A stretch of DNA of 64,000 bases from Proteles cristata cristata (taxonomy: Eukaryota; Chordata; Mammalia; Carnivora; Hyaenidae), in assembly GCA_017311185.1 (NCBI GenBank), contig JAESUZ010002694.1, positions 1,674,001-1,738,000 on the forward strand. The letters are read 5' to 3'. Position 1 is the stretch's first letter, and every line of letters begins with the position of its first letter. The position numbers and the translations under genes were made by a program. The notes below the pieces were generated by a model. The model worked only from the letters and a program-made list of their open reading frames with translations. It did not search any database and was not told the origin of the DNA. Positions 1-11,855 of this stretch are shown here, piece after piece.

Positions 1-929
1 AAGTGGGTTCTGCGACTTCAGCTCTTGAAGCACGGCTCACACAAAAGGACCAGACGGAAACAGGACAGCAGTTGTCGAGAGCGCGTTAGCTGCCAAGCCC
101 AGGAACCCCCAACCAGGGCTTTAACTCGCAACCCAAGTGTCCTGGTAACATAATGAACATGGAAAAGTGTGCAAGCGACAAGAGACTGGTAGGGAGCTTA
201 CTGAGCCTTTGCCCCATCTCCCTCATTTGATTAAAAACAAACCAAAAAAAGGCAAATAGCTCTCAAAAACTGGGAACTTCATTCCATTTTCTTTCATCAG
301 ATGCACTTTCTTCTTTACAGTGTTTATTTTGCCATTGAACCAATGAGTTACTTCTTTGGGGGGGATTATGGCATGGAATATTCATGAATACCCATCAAGT
401 ACCCAAGAGCTGAGAAAACTATCTTCTTAGAAACTCCAACACTTGGTATAGTTCACAAACGGGCCAGAGGCACCTGGGCTAGATGTCCAACTTCAACGTT
501 TTTATGAATAACAATTTCTGCAGGTACATGTAAGACCTACAATGACTGCCACTATTATAGTGATATATGAAAAGTCAATAAAGTACCTTTTTAGTATAGA
601 AATCTATATTTCCACAAAAGATATGAAGGAGAAAAAGGAAATTAAAATCTAGCAGTAGGGATAGCTGTTTAGGAAGCAGAGTTCCCTAAAATCTATTTGC
701 ATTATCAAAATAAATCATATTACACATCAACAGAGACTACAGAATAAACCCAAGAATTAGATACAAACACACTCCCAACGTGTACGATAAGATACCTTTC
801 TAGCACCTCAAGTCAGAAGTAAAAGATGGTCTATTTAATTAATGGGGTTGAAGTGGATAGCCAAGCAGAAAAAAATTAAATTGTATCATCACATACACTG
901 TTACAGTCCAAATGAGTTAAAACGTTTAA
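1..929. other. Unassigned AT-rich DNA
   Basis: No gene or recognisable repeat seen. The first 180 bases are less AT-rich than the rest but have no CpG cluster and no convincing open frame. There are short A runs and a 7-G run near 358-364. Confidence 0.5.
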
Positions 930-1840
930 CATAAGAAACGCAGAGATACAAGAAAAAAAATTCCTTTAAACGCAAGCATATCAAAGACCTAACTATGAAT
1001 GCAAATCCACAAGTCATAAATTTAATTGCAAAAAACATTAAACATAAATTCTCCATAGCAAAAATCTCATAGGCAAAAAATCATTAGAAAAAAAGACCAG
1101 TGGGGCGGGGGAGGAGGAGGAATATATGTAACTCCTATCTTACAGAGCTAATTTCCAGACACAGATCTCAGACACTAAGAATTTGTGAACAGAAAAATAG
1201 ATATATTCATAGAAATGACTCTTAAGCTATGAAAGCATGCCTAACTTCATTCATAATAAGTAACATGCAAATTAGATCTACATGACAGAGAAAGGATTCT
1301 GGGAAGATGGTGGAGTAGGAAGCACCAGAAATCTCTCCCACCTAGACTACAATCGCATTGGCAGTTTCTGTCTGATGTATTTTGGAATTCTGGAGTCTAC
1401 TGAGGGCTTGCAACTTACAGAGGACGGCTTGAATGTAAACTGCGGTTAATTTGGGCCAATTTTAGCTTCTAGCACAGTAGGAGCTAGTCATCCCCCATCC
1501 CTCCACTCAGTGGCAGCAAAAAAACAGAAAAAAAGCTAACAGCCTAAATTTTCATAAGTAGAGGGCTAATAAACGCTACATCCAAACAGTGTAATACTAT
1601 TTGCTCTATAAAAAGAAGAAAGTTCTCTTATGTATGGATATGAAAAGATCTGCAAAATATCTTGGGGGAAGGAAGTTAGTTATAGAACAGGATATAAAAA
1701 TAAGCTACCACTCCCATTGAAAACAGGCAAAATTAGAACACGTATGTGAGTAGGTTTCCACGCGCAGATGGAAACGAACGAAGGATGGCTATGGGTACTG
1801 GACAGATGGAAAATAAGTAAAAAAGACTTTAACCTATACT
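930..1840 (+). mobile_element. Decayed L1 (L1M type) 3' ORF2/3' UTR, interrupted
   Basis: About 1100-1290 follows the end of L1 ORF2: the block with tcataataagtaacatgcaa and the earlier block giving 'atatgtaactcctatc' match the usual order of old mammalian L1s. About 1555-1840 continues with the ORF2 end and 3' UTR (a block like acatccaaacagtgtaatac, then tgaaaagatctgcaaaatat). All frames are broken, so this is a dead element. Between the two parts, the roughly 400 bases expected in an L1 are missing and other sequence takes their place. Confidence 0.6.
1294..1545 (+). mobile_element. L1 5'-end-like insert within the older L1
   Basis: It opens with ggattctgggaagatggtgg, the style of a mammalian L1 5' UTR start, runs through 'gggcttgcaacttacagagg' and ends in A-rich sequence (two runs of 7 A, 1519-1537). 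It breaks the flanking old L1. A possible weak target duplication, acagagaaa (1285-1293) and acagaaaaa (near 1526), is too A-rich to trust. The L1 5' UTR assignment is by memory of family sequence. Confidence 0.4.
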
Positions 1841-3909
1841 GCTGTATTTATTTTAGATTTTAAAATCTCAGGACTCTAAAATTTTATTTTAGACTTAAAA
1901 TAAGCTAGGAGAGCAACTCTGCACATGGTTTAGCACTGAACAATTGTGTTCCGTCACATATAGTCTAGATCTCATCATCTTGCAGGGAGACTGGAAAACA
2001 GATGAACTGACTTATCAGTTCTACTTTCAAGTGAAAGATTTGAACTTGACAGTCCCACTTTGGGGGGGGGCAGGGTAGTAACATCTCAAGGTTTAGAATT
2101 TCAAGGAAATTTGGGCCAGAAAAAAAAAGAACAAAACTGTAGCAATCAAATTTAATATTCTGATCAATGCATTAAAAACTTTACAAAATCCCTATGAAGT
2201 CATCTCTCAGCTTTCCTCTGAGCCTATTAAAGCTAACACACACCCTCACTGCCTCATAATGAAGCTTACACTAATTTTCAAGAATTGAAACTTGCTCCCC
2301 TCCCCCTAGGGCTTTCACACAATCCTAGTTCTAGCACGGAGACAAAACAGACTAAACGTTACTTTCTTTCAACATAGCCATTCAGGAATTGGAAGACAGG
2401 TGCTGGCTTCTTTCCGAGTCTTCGCCTTTCCAGGATAAAGTCTGCCAGTTCCCCAACATCCTAAAGGTTTATTTGTAAATTAAACATTTAATCTTTAAAT
2501 AGAGGTTCATTACTGGTAATTGTGAAAAAACCACATTGAAAGATGTAACATACAAATGGAACTCATTACAACAGTCACGTTGTCGGTCCTAAAAAGTACT
2601 GGGTCAACTGGGCATGATTCTCCTAAGGCAGAAGGGGGAGGGCCGCATCCCACATGCTAAGCACTCTTAATTCAAACAAAAAATGAACTCTTCTTGGCAG
2701 TCGAATCAACTGACTCACATCATTCTTATAAATAAAATTTCTAAAACATTCTTACGTGTGTTTCAGTAAGTTAGGTTTCATCTTGCTAGATTTGGTCTGC
2801 TATTCCAGTTGGTTGGTATTTTGTTAGATTTCTAATTCCTTCACCCAATGACCAAAGAACTCTCCTAGTTTTAAGTCCACTAATATACAGTGGTATCTGT
2901 AGTCGTCAACTGGGTCATTTTAAGAAAACTTCAGCTGAGGATTAAGAAACAGGAGACCTATTATTACAGGAATTCACCCAAATTTGACATAATCTATTGA
3001 TTAACATTCTTTGGGGCAACTGATTTTATTAGAATTCATCCTGTATTTTAGTTTTGTCCGTATACTGCCTTCACAAGAGTATATTTACCCATGAATGCAT
3101 AACGTTTTTCAAATAGAGAAAACTTTGATGCAAAAATTATCCAATGGGAATTTTTAGAGAGCTTTTTATATAAAATTGCAGAAACTAGAACATAAATATC
3201 CTTGCAAATATCTAAATACAGCCAAGAGATTAGGCTTATGAACAGAACACTCTGAATACTGACAGCAAAGCTAAGTTTTATGACTTCTGGCTGCCAGTGA
3301 TAATTTATCCATAATAACTGCCACAGAAAAGACACTTAATTTTCAAAGTTCAAATATGTTTTATGTTTCTTAGGTGTTTTTTTTTTCCTTCATTTTCAAA
3401 TTAGATTCTAGCATTTTCATTCTCAGTCATGATCAACTGAAGACTTAGGCCAGCATCTTGACTATAGTAGGAAAGCAGCCATTTATGTCAGTCAGGAACC
3501 CGGGAATCCAGCAAGCACTGCTGTGCAAAGCCTGTCCTGGCCTGTGCTCCCCCATCAAGAAACTTCATGCTCATGGTGGGGGCTGTGTCACATCCACGTA
3601 AAAGTGATCACAGATTCCAAAGCCAAGTGCCAGGTCAAGAGTGGGTATGGTATCCCCCCTCTAGGATTGGAGGCTGGGTCATGGGGTATACCTCTAAGAG
3701 ATCCCAACAAATATTTTTCAAGAAAATCAAAGGATTTACTCCAGACACTGATGGTCTCTGAAATACACAAGGATGGCTTTAATGCCTATTAATGAGATAT
3801 ACTAAAGGATATTAACAGAAAAAGATGAAAGTAGAGATGCTATTTTCATTTTTCCCTCCCTATCAACATTCTGGCAGTCAAAAAGATGTACATAAAACCA
3901 CTGGAGCGA
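1841..3909. other. Unassigned AT-rich DNA
   Basis: No supported gene or named repeat. It holds a 10-base G run at 2061-2070 and several A runs. A 95-codon minus-strand frame at 3048-3335 has low-complexity, hydrophobic composition and no splice or homology support, so I leave it out. Confidence 0.5.
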
Positions 3910-4116
3910 GGCGCCTGGGGTGGCAGTCACATAAGCATCCCACTCTTCGTTTTGGCTCAGGTCATGGTCTCAGGTCCTGAGATCCACTGCAGTGTCAGGC
4001 TCCCAGCTGGGCATGCAGCCTGCAAGAGATTCAATCTCCCTGTTCCTCTGCCCTCCCCTACTCATGTGCACACTCACTCTCTCTCAAAACAAAACCAAAT
4101 GAAACAAAACGAAAAC
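3910..4116 (+). mobile_element. Old SINEC copy
   Basis: The head gcgcctggggtggcag, 'ggctcaggtcatggtctcag' and a CT-rich part with ctctctcaaaac identify the family. Strongly diverged: the B box region (ggtcctgagatccactg) is no longer intact. The tail is a degenerate (aaaac/aaat) stretch. No clear target duplication. Confidence 0.75.
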
Positions 4117-4247
4117 ACTATTAGGGCAAAAATAATCTGTGCCTTCCATGTTTCTGAAACCACAAACCTCTCCAAACTGCCTATCAGTAGAAAAACAGGG
4201 GGACCGTGCCCTCTTAAGTTACAAATCCTGTAGAAGACACTGCTATT

Positions 4248-4466
4248 GGGGTGCCTGGGTGGCTTAGTTGGTTAAGCATCCGACTTTCACTTAGGTCATG
4301 ATCTCACGGTTCGTGGGTTCGAGCCCCGCGTTGGGCTCTGTGCTGACTGCCAGCTCAGAGCCTGGAGCCTGTTTCAGTCTGTGACTCCCTCTCTCTCTGA
4401 CCCTCCCCTGCTCACGCTCTCTCTCTGTCTCCTAGAAATAAATAAACATTAAAAAAAAAAAAAAAA
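4248..4466 (+). mobile_element. Young SINEC, intact Pol III boxes
   Basis: Head ggggtgcctgggtggctta, B box ggttcgagcccc-like at about 4315-4326, 'ctgactgccagctcagagcc' and a long A tail. Perfect 16-bp target duplication agaagacactgctatt at 4232-4247 and 4467-4482, so both edges are certain. One of the uniform young subfamily. Confidence 0.97.
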
Positions 4467-4482
4467 AGAAGACACTGCTATT

Positions 4483-6039
4483 ACTAGTTTCCTATCCAGG
4501 TAACTTTTCTTGCCCTCTTCTGTAAGCACAGGTATTTGGAACAGTGAATACCCTTAGGTAAGACTACAAATAACAGCCTCATCTAGTACTTCCAAGTTAA
4601 GGCCTAAGAGATGTAAGCAAAAGTGTGTGTGACTTGCAGGAAACCCTAAAGGGTAGCTGAAAAGCCAACACTTTTTATCTGGCTTTCCTTTTCTACTGAC
4701 TGGAATTTGAGGTGTTTGTAGGAACTCTCAGGTTGGCCCATAAAGATGGTGGAAGATAGAAAGAGCCTGATACCCTTTTTGACATGGAGGAGCCACTGTA
4801 ACCCTGGACCATCTACCCCCCAATTTCCTTTACATAAAAGAGAAATAAGCCTCTCTTATTTGGAGTTCACTAGAAATACGGGACCAAACCAAATCCTAAC
4901 TGACACAAATCCCAAGGAGATACCTGGGTGAACCAGAATGAAAATGTCCTATTGTTACTACATCCCTTCCTGGTAAGGTTATCTTAGTTCTTAAATAGAA
5001 TATTCCTTCCATGTTATTCTGCATATTAAAAACATCTTTATCTAGTAAACTTGACCCAATGAACAGTGAACCCTAGGGTTTAAGTGCCTGATGGAGACTA
5101 AAAACAAAGCTATCTGCCAGACTGAATTCTATTGTCCCACAGTACTGAAAGTGGGTATTAAGAAGCCCCAAATCTACAAACACTGCTTCAAAACATTTTA
5201 TAATGAAATATATACAGTGATGAGTAGAGAAAGCAAAATCCCACTGCATAATGGACAGGCTCCAGGCTCGTCTTAGCCACTAAGTGAACTACTTCTATCC
5301 CCATTCTCACTGGCCTCCTAAGTCAAAATCAAGCCTCAGCAAAATTACATCCCATTACGGGCTTGAGGGGTGTTGGGGGATGCTAGTAAATACTGGAACC
5401 TGGAAAGTTAAATCCATGAATTCGATCAATTTTCTTGTTGCACTAAATACATTCCACACAAGTCTCATGAAGTCTTCCTTAGTATCCTATAAAGTGTTCA
5501 TCTTATACATGAGGAAATTAAGCTCAAAGAATAACTTCTTTGAGCTTAACTGCATCATCTGATAAAGGGGCAGGGAAAGAATGTAAAGCATATCCTGGTC
5601 TAAAGCCTATACTCTCTCTAATCACCATACAACTAACTCTGTTTTGCTCACAGTCACTCTCCCTGCTGCCCACCAGTAAGAGGTTTTATCACTGTCTGTT
5701 GTGTCACAGAGAGCTTGTAGGTTTTCTTTTGCTTATTAAAGTCTCCCCGCTAGAATAAAATCCACATCAAGACCACGATTTTAGCACCAAAAAAACGTGC
5801 TATTTTTTTTTTAAGAATGAACAAATGAACAAAGAAACAAACACCAGCTGCTATGAAACTATTCTTTACCAGGAGAGCTACATCTTCCATTGTCATGTTC
5901 ACCTACCCCCACAAGAAAGTTGGCTTATCATGCAATCATAAAACCTCAAGACTATCTCAATCTACCACAGTGGAGCAGACAAGAGCTCATCAGATAGATT
6001 CACTTATTTCTTAACAAGGTTATATGTGACAAATGGGGC
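4483..6039. other. Unassigned DNA with a weak MIR-like patch
   Basis: Several frames of 60-90 codons occur but none has coding character I can defend. The stretch 5495-5550 resembles a MIR core (catgaggaaattaagctca) and contains a perfect hairpin, listed separately. Confidence 0.4.
5518..5549. other. Perfect 14-bp inverted repeat, 4-nt loop
   Basis: Left arm ttaagctcaaagaa (5518-5531), loop taac, right arm ttctttgagcttaa (5536-5549). Every pair matches. It sits where a MIR-like sequence would read on without a palindrome. Confidence 0.95.
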
Positions 6040-6260
6040 AGTAATAAAGAGCACAGGCTCCGGGTGTCTGACTGCCTTTTCTCCAGGATCCTCTACAATT
6101 TGTAGGCTCTTCAGGTCACTTATCTACACAAGGAACAAGGTCTCCTGTTCCTTATCTAATCAAGTGGGATGGTAGCAACATACAATAAGGCTGTTCTCAG
6201 TGATAGGGGAAAACCTGCTTTAACAGGTTTTGTTAACATATTAAATGCTTTATAACGGTA
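6040..6260 (-). mobile_element. MIR relic
   Basis: Reads as the reverse orientation of MIR: 'agagcacaggctccgggtgt' near 6049, then a 'cacttatctac...' block and an 'aagtgggatggtagcaacat' block, in the order seen in antisense MIRs. Heavily diverged; edges approximate. A short hairpin (6130-6153) lies inside. Confidence 0.5.
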
Positions 6261-6361
6261 ACCTGTTATTTTAGAAATACATGGGGATTTCATGTCCACA
6301 GTTGCAAAGGCCAGAAACAAAAACTAATCTTAAAATAGATGCAGATGGACCATTAAAAATA

Positions 6362-6660
6362 GACTGCCCAGAGCTATGCTGTCCAGTACAAAACCACACC
6401 TGGCCACCAAGCAATTGAAATGTGGCTGGTCCAGGTTGACATGTGGTCAAAGTCTAAAACACATACAAGATTTCAAATAGTACAATAAAAAATATGAAGC
6501 ATCTTACTAATACTTGTGTATTGGTTATACACTGAAAGACATTTTGTGTCTATGGAAAAATTTATTAAAATGACCTTCATCTGTTTTTAAAGGGCCACTG
6601 GAAATTTTTAAATTACTTACATGGCTCTGATTTTAGTTCAATCAGACAGCACTGGTATAG
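6362..6660. mobile_element. Non-autonomous DNA transposon-like relic
   Basis: The ends are inverted: gctatgctgtccagtac near 6373 and cagacagcactggtatag at 6642-6659, whose reverse complement also reads ...ccagtgctgtctg. The inside is AT-rich with 'ccaagcaattgaaatgtggc', typical of an old mammalian non-coding DNA transposon family. No transposase frame. The exact family is not assigned. Confidence 0.45.
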
Positions 6661-6849
6661 AGAAATGTGTGTGATGGTCAAATGTCCATGGAAGGCAGAT
6701 GAACAAGTCCACGCTACATCCTGCCAAACACCTGTGACCTCACAGCAACGAGACCCAGAGTATATGGCTTGTGGCAAAGTCTTAGGGTACAACTGATTCA
6801 GAAGAACACAAGAGCCTAAAGGCAAAACTTAACTATTTGCCTAGTGTTT

Positions 6850-7015
6850 TTTCATTGTCAGACAGTGACGCAGGTGTTATTAGTCATGTTTTAGATGAGA
6901 AAACAGCCTTAAAGTTGAAGGGGCAAAACCAGTTAGGTCACAGAACCAAGACCATAACCTGGGTATCCTGAATCCAGGTCAATGAGTTTTATTCTATCAC
7001 TACATGCTGCCTATC
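6850..7015 (+). mobile_element. MIR relic
   Basis: Contains the MIR core order: 'gttttagatgagaaaacagc', 'aggtcacagaaccaagacc', then 'tgaatccaggtcaatgag'. About a quarter or more diverged by eye. Confidence 0.55.
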
Positions 7016-7354
7016 CCACTAGCATGTTGTTATTTGACTCTAAGTCTTCAGTTTCATCTTACCAAAGACAGTCAAGTGTGCAGTTATTTAATAAGACTTT
7101 TCTTGTTCCTGAACATGAATATTGGTTAAGAGAGCAAACTGCCAAATCTTGTTGGTCATTATCCTCCAACAATCTGCTTTAGGACTTTCTTTATGAGATC
7201 ATCAGTTTCACCCACTATTCAGAAGGAGATGGACCTATGGACACCTTTAATGGTCCCAACTAATAGAAGCTCATGAAAACCAAATGCAAACCAACTGTGA
7301 GTATTCTCTGCTCCCCCACCACCACCTTCTGCCCACTTGACAGCTGGTAAAATA

Positions 7355-7745
7355 TGGTTTCTAGGTAGGTCTATGGAAGTGTCTCTGGAAGAGATGAGGA
7401 CTTGACTCAGTAGACTGAATAAAGAGAGCCATCCTCACCAATATGATCGGGCATCACCTAATTCATTGAGAGCCTGAATAGAAACAAGCTGATAAAAGGT
7501 GAATTCTCTCTTCTCCTTGAGCCGTGACATTCATCTTTTCCTGCTCTTGGACATCATAGCTCCTGGTGCTTGGGCCTCTGGACTCACTTAATATAGTAGC
7601 TTTCCTGATCCTCCAGCGTGCTGAGGGGAGACTGTGGGACTTCTCAGCCTTCCTAATTGTGTGAGCCAACTCCTGTAGCAAATCTCAGATATATAGATAT
7701 AGATATGCTATGGGCTCTATTTCTCTAGAGAACCCTGACTAATCT
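7355..7745 (+). mobile_element. LTR-like high-copy mammalian repeat
   Basis: Blocks 'ggaagagatgaggacttgac', 'gggcatcacctaattcattg', 'tgtgggacttctcagccttc' and the end 'ctagagaaccctgactaatc' occur in the order of a common dispersed mammalian repeat. The end resembles MaLR LTR ends, but I am not sure of the family. An (ATAGAT)-like patch lies at 7684-7707. Old and non-coding. Confidence 0.4.
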
Positions 7746-8139
7746 GCCAATTATCATAAAGAACAGCTTTACCAATCTGTTGCAATCAAGCAAGTCAGAG
7801 ATGACTATGGGTATATAAACCTCATGAACCATTCTGAGATGTTCCCACTGCAATGAAAATTCACCCTCTCCTCCATGAGGATCTGACAAGATCAGTAAGG
7901 CTTCCCAAAACAATCATCTTGGAGACGGACAAGGTTAAAAAGGCAGAAAACAGGAAGCAGTCCAGCACATGGTCAGCCACCTCACCACCTGCAAAGTTGC
8001 AGTCTGTCATAAACAAAAGTTTCTAGTCCTGTCTTCCTACGAATAATTCTAGTAGACCATGTCAAGGGAGATCAGGGGATTGCCCTTTTGAAACAATAGG
8101 ACTTCCCCTTGACCACCCTTAACAGACATGTAATTAATA

Positions 8140-8340
8140 CCTAGTAATAGCTAATACTAACTGATCACTTACCACGTAGTACACATATTTCTAACCTCTT
8201 TACAAGGGTTATTCTAAGCTCCCATGAGGTACGTTCCTCATGTCAAATATGAAGCTAAGATCCAGACAAGAAAAATCCAACTCACATAATACGAAGGCAG
8301 AGTCAAGTGCATCTGACTAGCACACTCTTAGCCATTGACT
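8140..8340 (+). mobile_element. MIR relic
   Basis: The order 'taatagctaatactaactga', 'taacctctttacaagggtta', 'ccatgaggtacgttcctcat', 'gaaggcagagtcaagtgcat' follows the MIR core and 3' region. Confidence 0.6.
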
Positions 8341-10440
8341 ACCCTTGGAATTTCTTCTTGAGCAAATCATTCTTCATACCAATCTCAAGATACAAGACCA
8401 TCAGAGCCTGACAAAGCCATCACAGGATTTGATGAGCCTGGCAAGCTGAGGCAAAGCTCTTCTCTTTCCCTCCTTATCATCTGGCCATGCTTGCTCACCA
8501 CACTCAGGCTAGTCCCCTGCCTAGATTTCCTTTCTTCCTTTAGAAAGTAACCCAAATGAAACCTCCAAGAAGAAATCTCCTTCCTCCTTCTCCCCTCAAA
8601 CGAAGTCATCCCACCCTCTGTGTGCTGTGTGTGCACTTCATATGTGCCCTATCATTTGCATAGAATGGTTTTCTTCTCACTAGGGTACACATTCCTCAAA
8701 CAGGGATGTCCGTCATCTATGTTTCCCACCAAGTATAATGCTTCCTGATAAAAAGTCATTTACAGCAGAAGAAAATCTAGAGTTGAAGAGTAGGTCATTG
8801 TGCATGATCTCTTTTCTGTGCATGTATCCTGTCATAAACATTGACAAAAGACACTAGCAGTGACATAACTGAATGAGGAGCAGTGAACAGTCTTAAAAGT
8901 CCAGCACCGTGGGTTGTCCAAGTTCATGGTCAGACTCAGGGAGGCCTAAGAAACACCCAAGGATTTCTTTGCTGAGCAGCAGTGTGAGTAGTTCTGTTTT
9001 GCAGAGAATACTGTTCTCAGGCAGGCAGAACTTTGTGCCTTGGTACCATCTGGTATTTCATGGCAAAGTTCCGTATGCTGAAGAAACAGTGATTTTATAT
9101 TCGTCACAAAGAATTTGGACAGACTTCGCAGCAGACAACTGTGTACTTGTCTAAAAGCTTAAACAAGCTGACCAGCTCCAAGCCACACACTGGCCTTTTC
9201 CAGGAGCTAATAAGTGCTCGGGGACAATTGCTTTTGAAAGAAAATAGCATATAAATTTGCTTTCCCCAGAAATGTCTGAAGTTTTTGCTTTCCTTCTAAA
9301 GCAGATACATCATGGAAGAGAAATGGCTCTCTGTAAGAGAGGGAAGAAAACAAGCTTTCAGTTTGCCATCTTTGCTGACCCATCGCTGACACACACAGTG
9401 GGGGAGACTCCAGTGAGGGAACAGCTGCTTTCCTCCTTTAATTTGGTTAGAGTGCGTTCAACAGAGTTACAGAAGCTCCAACTCAAAGGGGCCTATTAAA
9501 ATAGGGGTTTATTATCACGGATCTCAAGACAAGAAGGTGCCAGATCAGTTAACCAAGTCACTCAATGAAGTTGTCAAGGGTGCAGGCCTTTTACATCTAG
9601 GCTGGGTGTCCTTTTACACCCATGTGCTGGGTGTCCTCCAGCTTCCCCGCTTCCAAAGAAACCCACATTAACTCTATCGAGGCACCTTCCCATCATGAAA
9701 ACTAAAGATTAAAGAAACTATTTTTACTATGAAGAGGTAGAGACAGCTTTCCCAGAATCAACACGTTCTTGCCTGTAGAATTTCTCCATACCTATTACTA
9801 TCCAGAAAGGATTCATGGATCCATTCCTGAAATAAGGGAAGGGGGAGGATCATGACAGACTGATCAAGAGTCACCCTGGGAATTCAAGAGGAATCCAGTC
9901 ACCCCTGCACAGTGGGGGGTTGATATCTGAATAAAGCCAAAGGTCTGGTTGAGGAAGAACTACAGCTACAGAAGGACTGTTATGTAGGCAAACTAGCGCT
10001 GCTCTTCTGTTCTGACCTTTCCAACGAGGAGGCTTCAACTGGAAAACTGCAGCGAAGAGATAAGGCCCAATATGTTCAAATGTCTGGTTTATTTCCCTAA
10101 CAAACAAAATTTTAGTCTGTACCTCAAACAGAAATCTTAGCAGCAACTTTAAGAATTTAAGTAAGTTAACTCATGTTGATTACCGCAAAGATCACATTAC
10201 CCCTTTAAAGAGAATGGTTTCTTATTGCCGTCTTTAACCTAACAAAATTTTAGCCAGCAAAACATGCTATGCTACCTCTACAACTTCATGGGCTAACATT
10301 GGTTATCAGTAAATTCAAGGATTTGAGAAAATTCAACAGATTTAAACCAAAAAAAAAAAGCCTCTTCAAGATTAACATTAAAAGAACTGAACGTGTAGAC
10401 TGGGATGATATAATATGTGCTTTAAATTTCTGGATTCTAT
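8341..10440. other. Unassigned DNA
   Basis: No repeat family or gene recognised. Open frames of 60-90 codons on both strands (for example 8909-9154 + and 9871-10146 -) show no family motif, signal peptide or splice context. A short direct repeat, gctgggtgtcc, occurs twice near 9599 and 9625. Confidence 0.45.
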
Positions 10441-10648
10441 TTTTCTAATGTTTATTTAATTTTGAGAGAGAGAGACAGAGCATGAATAGGGGAGGGGCAG
10501 AGAGAAAGAGGGAGACACAATCTGAAGCAGGCTCCAGGCTCCAACCTGTCAGCACAGAGCCCGACGCGGGGCTCAAACTCACAGATCGCAAGATGGTGAC
10601 TTAAGCCAAAGTCAGTGGCCCCCACCAACTGAGCCACCCAGGCACCCC
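10441..10648 (-). mobile_element. SINEC copy (older type)
   Basis: Minus-strand SINE ending in ggcacccc (reverse of the head). Flanked by a 17-bp target duplication with two mismatches: taaatttctggattcta at 10423-10439 and taaatttttagattcta at 10649-10665. The purine run gagagagagagacagag is the reverse of the CT-rich part. Confidence 0.93.
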
Positions 10649-10821
10649 TAAATTTTTAGATTCTAAGAGCAATTTTCAATTCACGTGCAGGCTACTGCTA
10701 GTAGGAGATAAAGGCAAATGGATAGTACACTTGTACACAGTGAGGTCAAACAAAATAAAAACAAAAAAACCAAAAAACTATGTAACCCACTAACTTATTT
10801 CCCCACTAAGAAAAAGCAAAT

Positions 10822-11024
10822 GGGGGCACCTGGATGATTCAGTTGGTTAAGCATCGGACTGTTGATAGCGACTCAGGGTCATCTCCAGGTTCAGGAGATC
10901 AAGCTCCATGTGGGGCTCCGCCCTGACAGCAGAGTGCACTCAGCATCCTCTCCCTCCCTGTCTTTACCCCTCCCCAGCTTGAGCATGTGTGCACTCTCTC
11001 CCTCTCTCAAAACAAACATTTTTT
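10822..11024 (+). mobile_element. SINEC copy (older type)
   Basis: Head gggggcacctggatgattc, B box degenerated to ggttcaggagatcaag, CT-rich part and short tail. Possible target duplication aaaaagcaaat (about 10811) and aaaaggcaaat (about 11026), with one mismatch. It forms an inverted pair with the SINE 170 bases upstream. Confidence 0.88.
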
Positions 11025-11204
11025 TAAAAGGCAAATAGACGTTTATTCTGTCAAGTACAAAGCTAGCTTTCAAGTAACTCAAACCAACAAAATAAGGGAT
11101 CTTAAAATAAGGCCTACTGCTAGAGCTAATTAAGTTGAATGGCTACTTTTGGCTATGCTGCTGAGTCTAAGCATTCACCATGTCCTCCTTTCCTACCAGT
11201 GTGC

Positions 11205-11400
11205 TTCTAGGTAAGGCTGCCAAATATAGGACGTCCCAGTAAATTTGAATTTCAGATCCGCAATGGGTAATGATAAAATGCTTATACTAAACACGTATTT
11301 AGGGTAATTTTTAGTATAAGTATGTCCTATGAAATAATTGGGATAGACTTATGCTAAATGTTATCCACAGTTTACCTAAAATTCCAGTGGCCCTGGGTCT
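11205..11400. mobile_element. Palindromic MITE-like DNA element
   Basis: The left half (tttgaatttcagatc, then gcttatactaaacac) and the right half (gacttatgctaaatg, then tacctaaaattccag) are imperfect reverse complements around a centre near 11320, where 'gtaatttttagtataagta' lies. No coding content. It matches the style of an old mammalian palindromic non-autonomous DNA transposon. Confidence 0.5.
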
Positions 11401-11694
11401 CCTATAGTTGTACTTGTATTCTACCTTCTGACTCACTGACGCTTTGATGAGATCTTCCCGTTGTTCTTTGGATCGCCTTGTATTCCTCTGCTTCTTAGGA
11501 CCTGACAATGTGTCACTGTCACTGTAACTGTCACCCCCAAATTCTTTATCTCTTTGGTGCTATCTATAAAGGAGGCTCACAAGGAAATTTTTACAACACA
11601 CCTCAATATGGTATGCAAGATGAAAACCGGACAAACAGAGGAGACACCACTAAGAGGCAGGTGTGAATGTTTTTAAACAACGAAAGACTGTGGA

Positions 11695-11855
11695 GTTTCT
11701 CAAACCTGGCTCATCACAATCTTTGGAAGCTTTTGCAGAAATGCAGACACTGAAGGCCCGCTATTTCAGACTTCAGAATACAGGGACCTGGAAAGCTACT
11801 CTAATTCCTAAGGGTCTGATATTCAGCTAGGTTTGAGGATTACAGGATCTGGCAC
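11695..11855 (+). mobile_element. hAT-Charlie-type non-autonomous relic
   Basis: Starts near 'ggagtttctcaaacctggct' and ends near 'gctaggtttgaggattac', an inverted terminal pattern like the gttctcaaac.../...gtttgagaac ends of the MER3/MER5 group. The inside includes cttttgcagaaatgcaga and ggtctgata. Confidence 0.5.

Noticed and set aside
3886..4233. 115-codon plus-strand frame
   Set aside because: Most of it is an old SINEC copy.
4315..4330. tRNA-like B box (and similar sites in other SINEs)
   Set aside because: These belong to SINEs derived from a tRNA, not to functional tRNA genes: no cloverleaf with anticodon arm and acceptor stem is complete.
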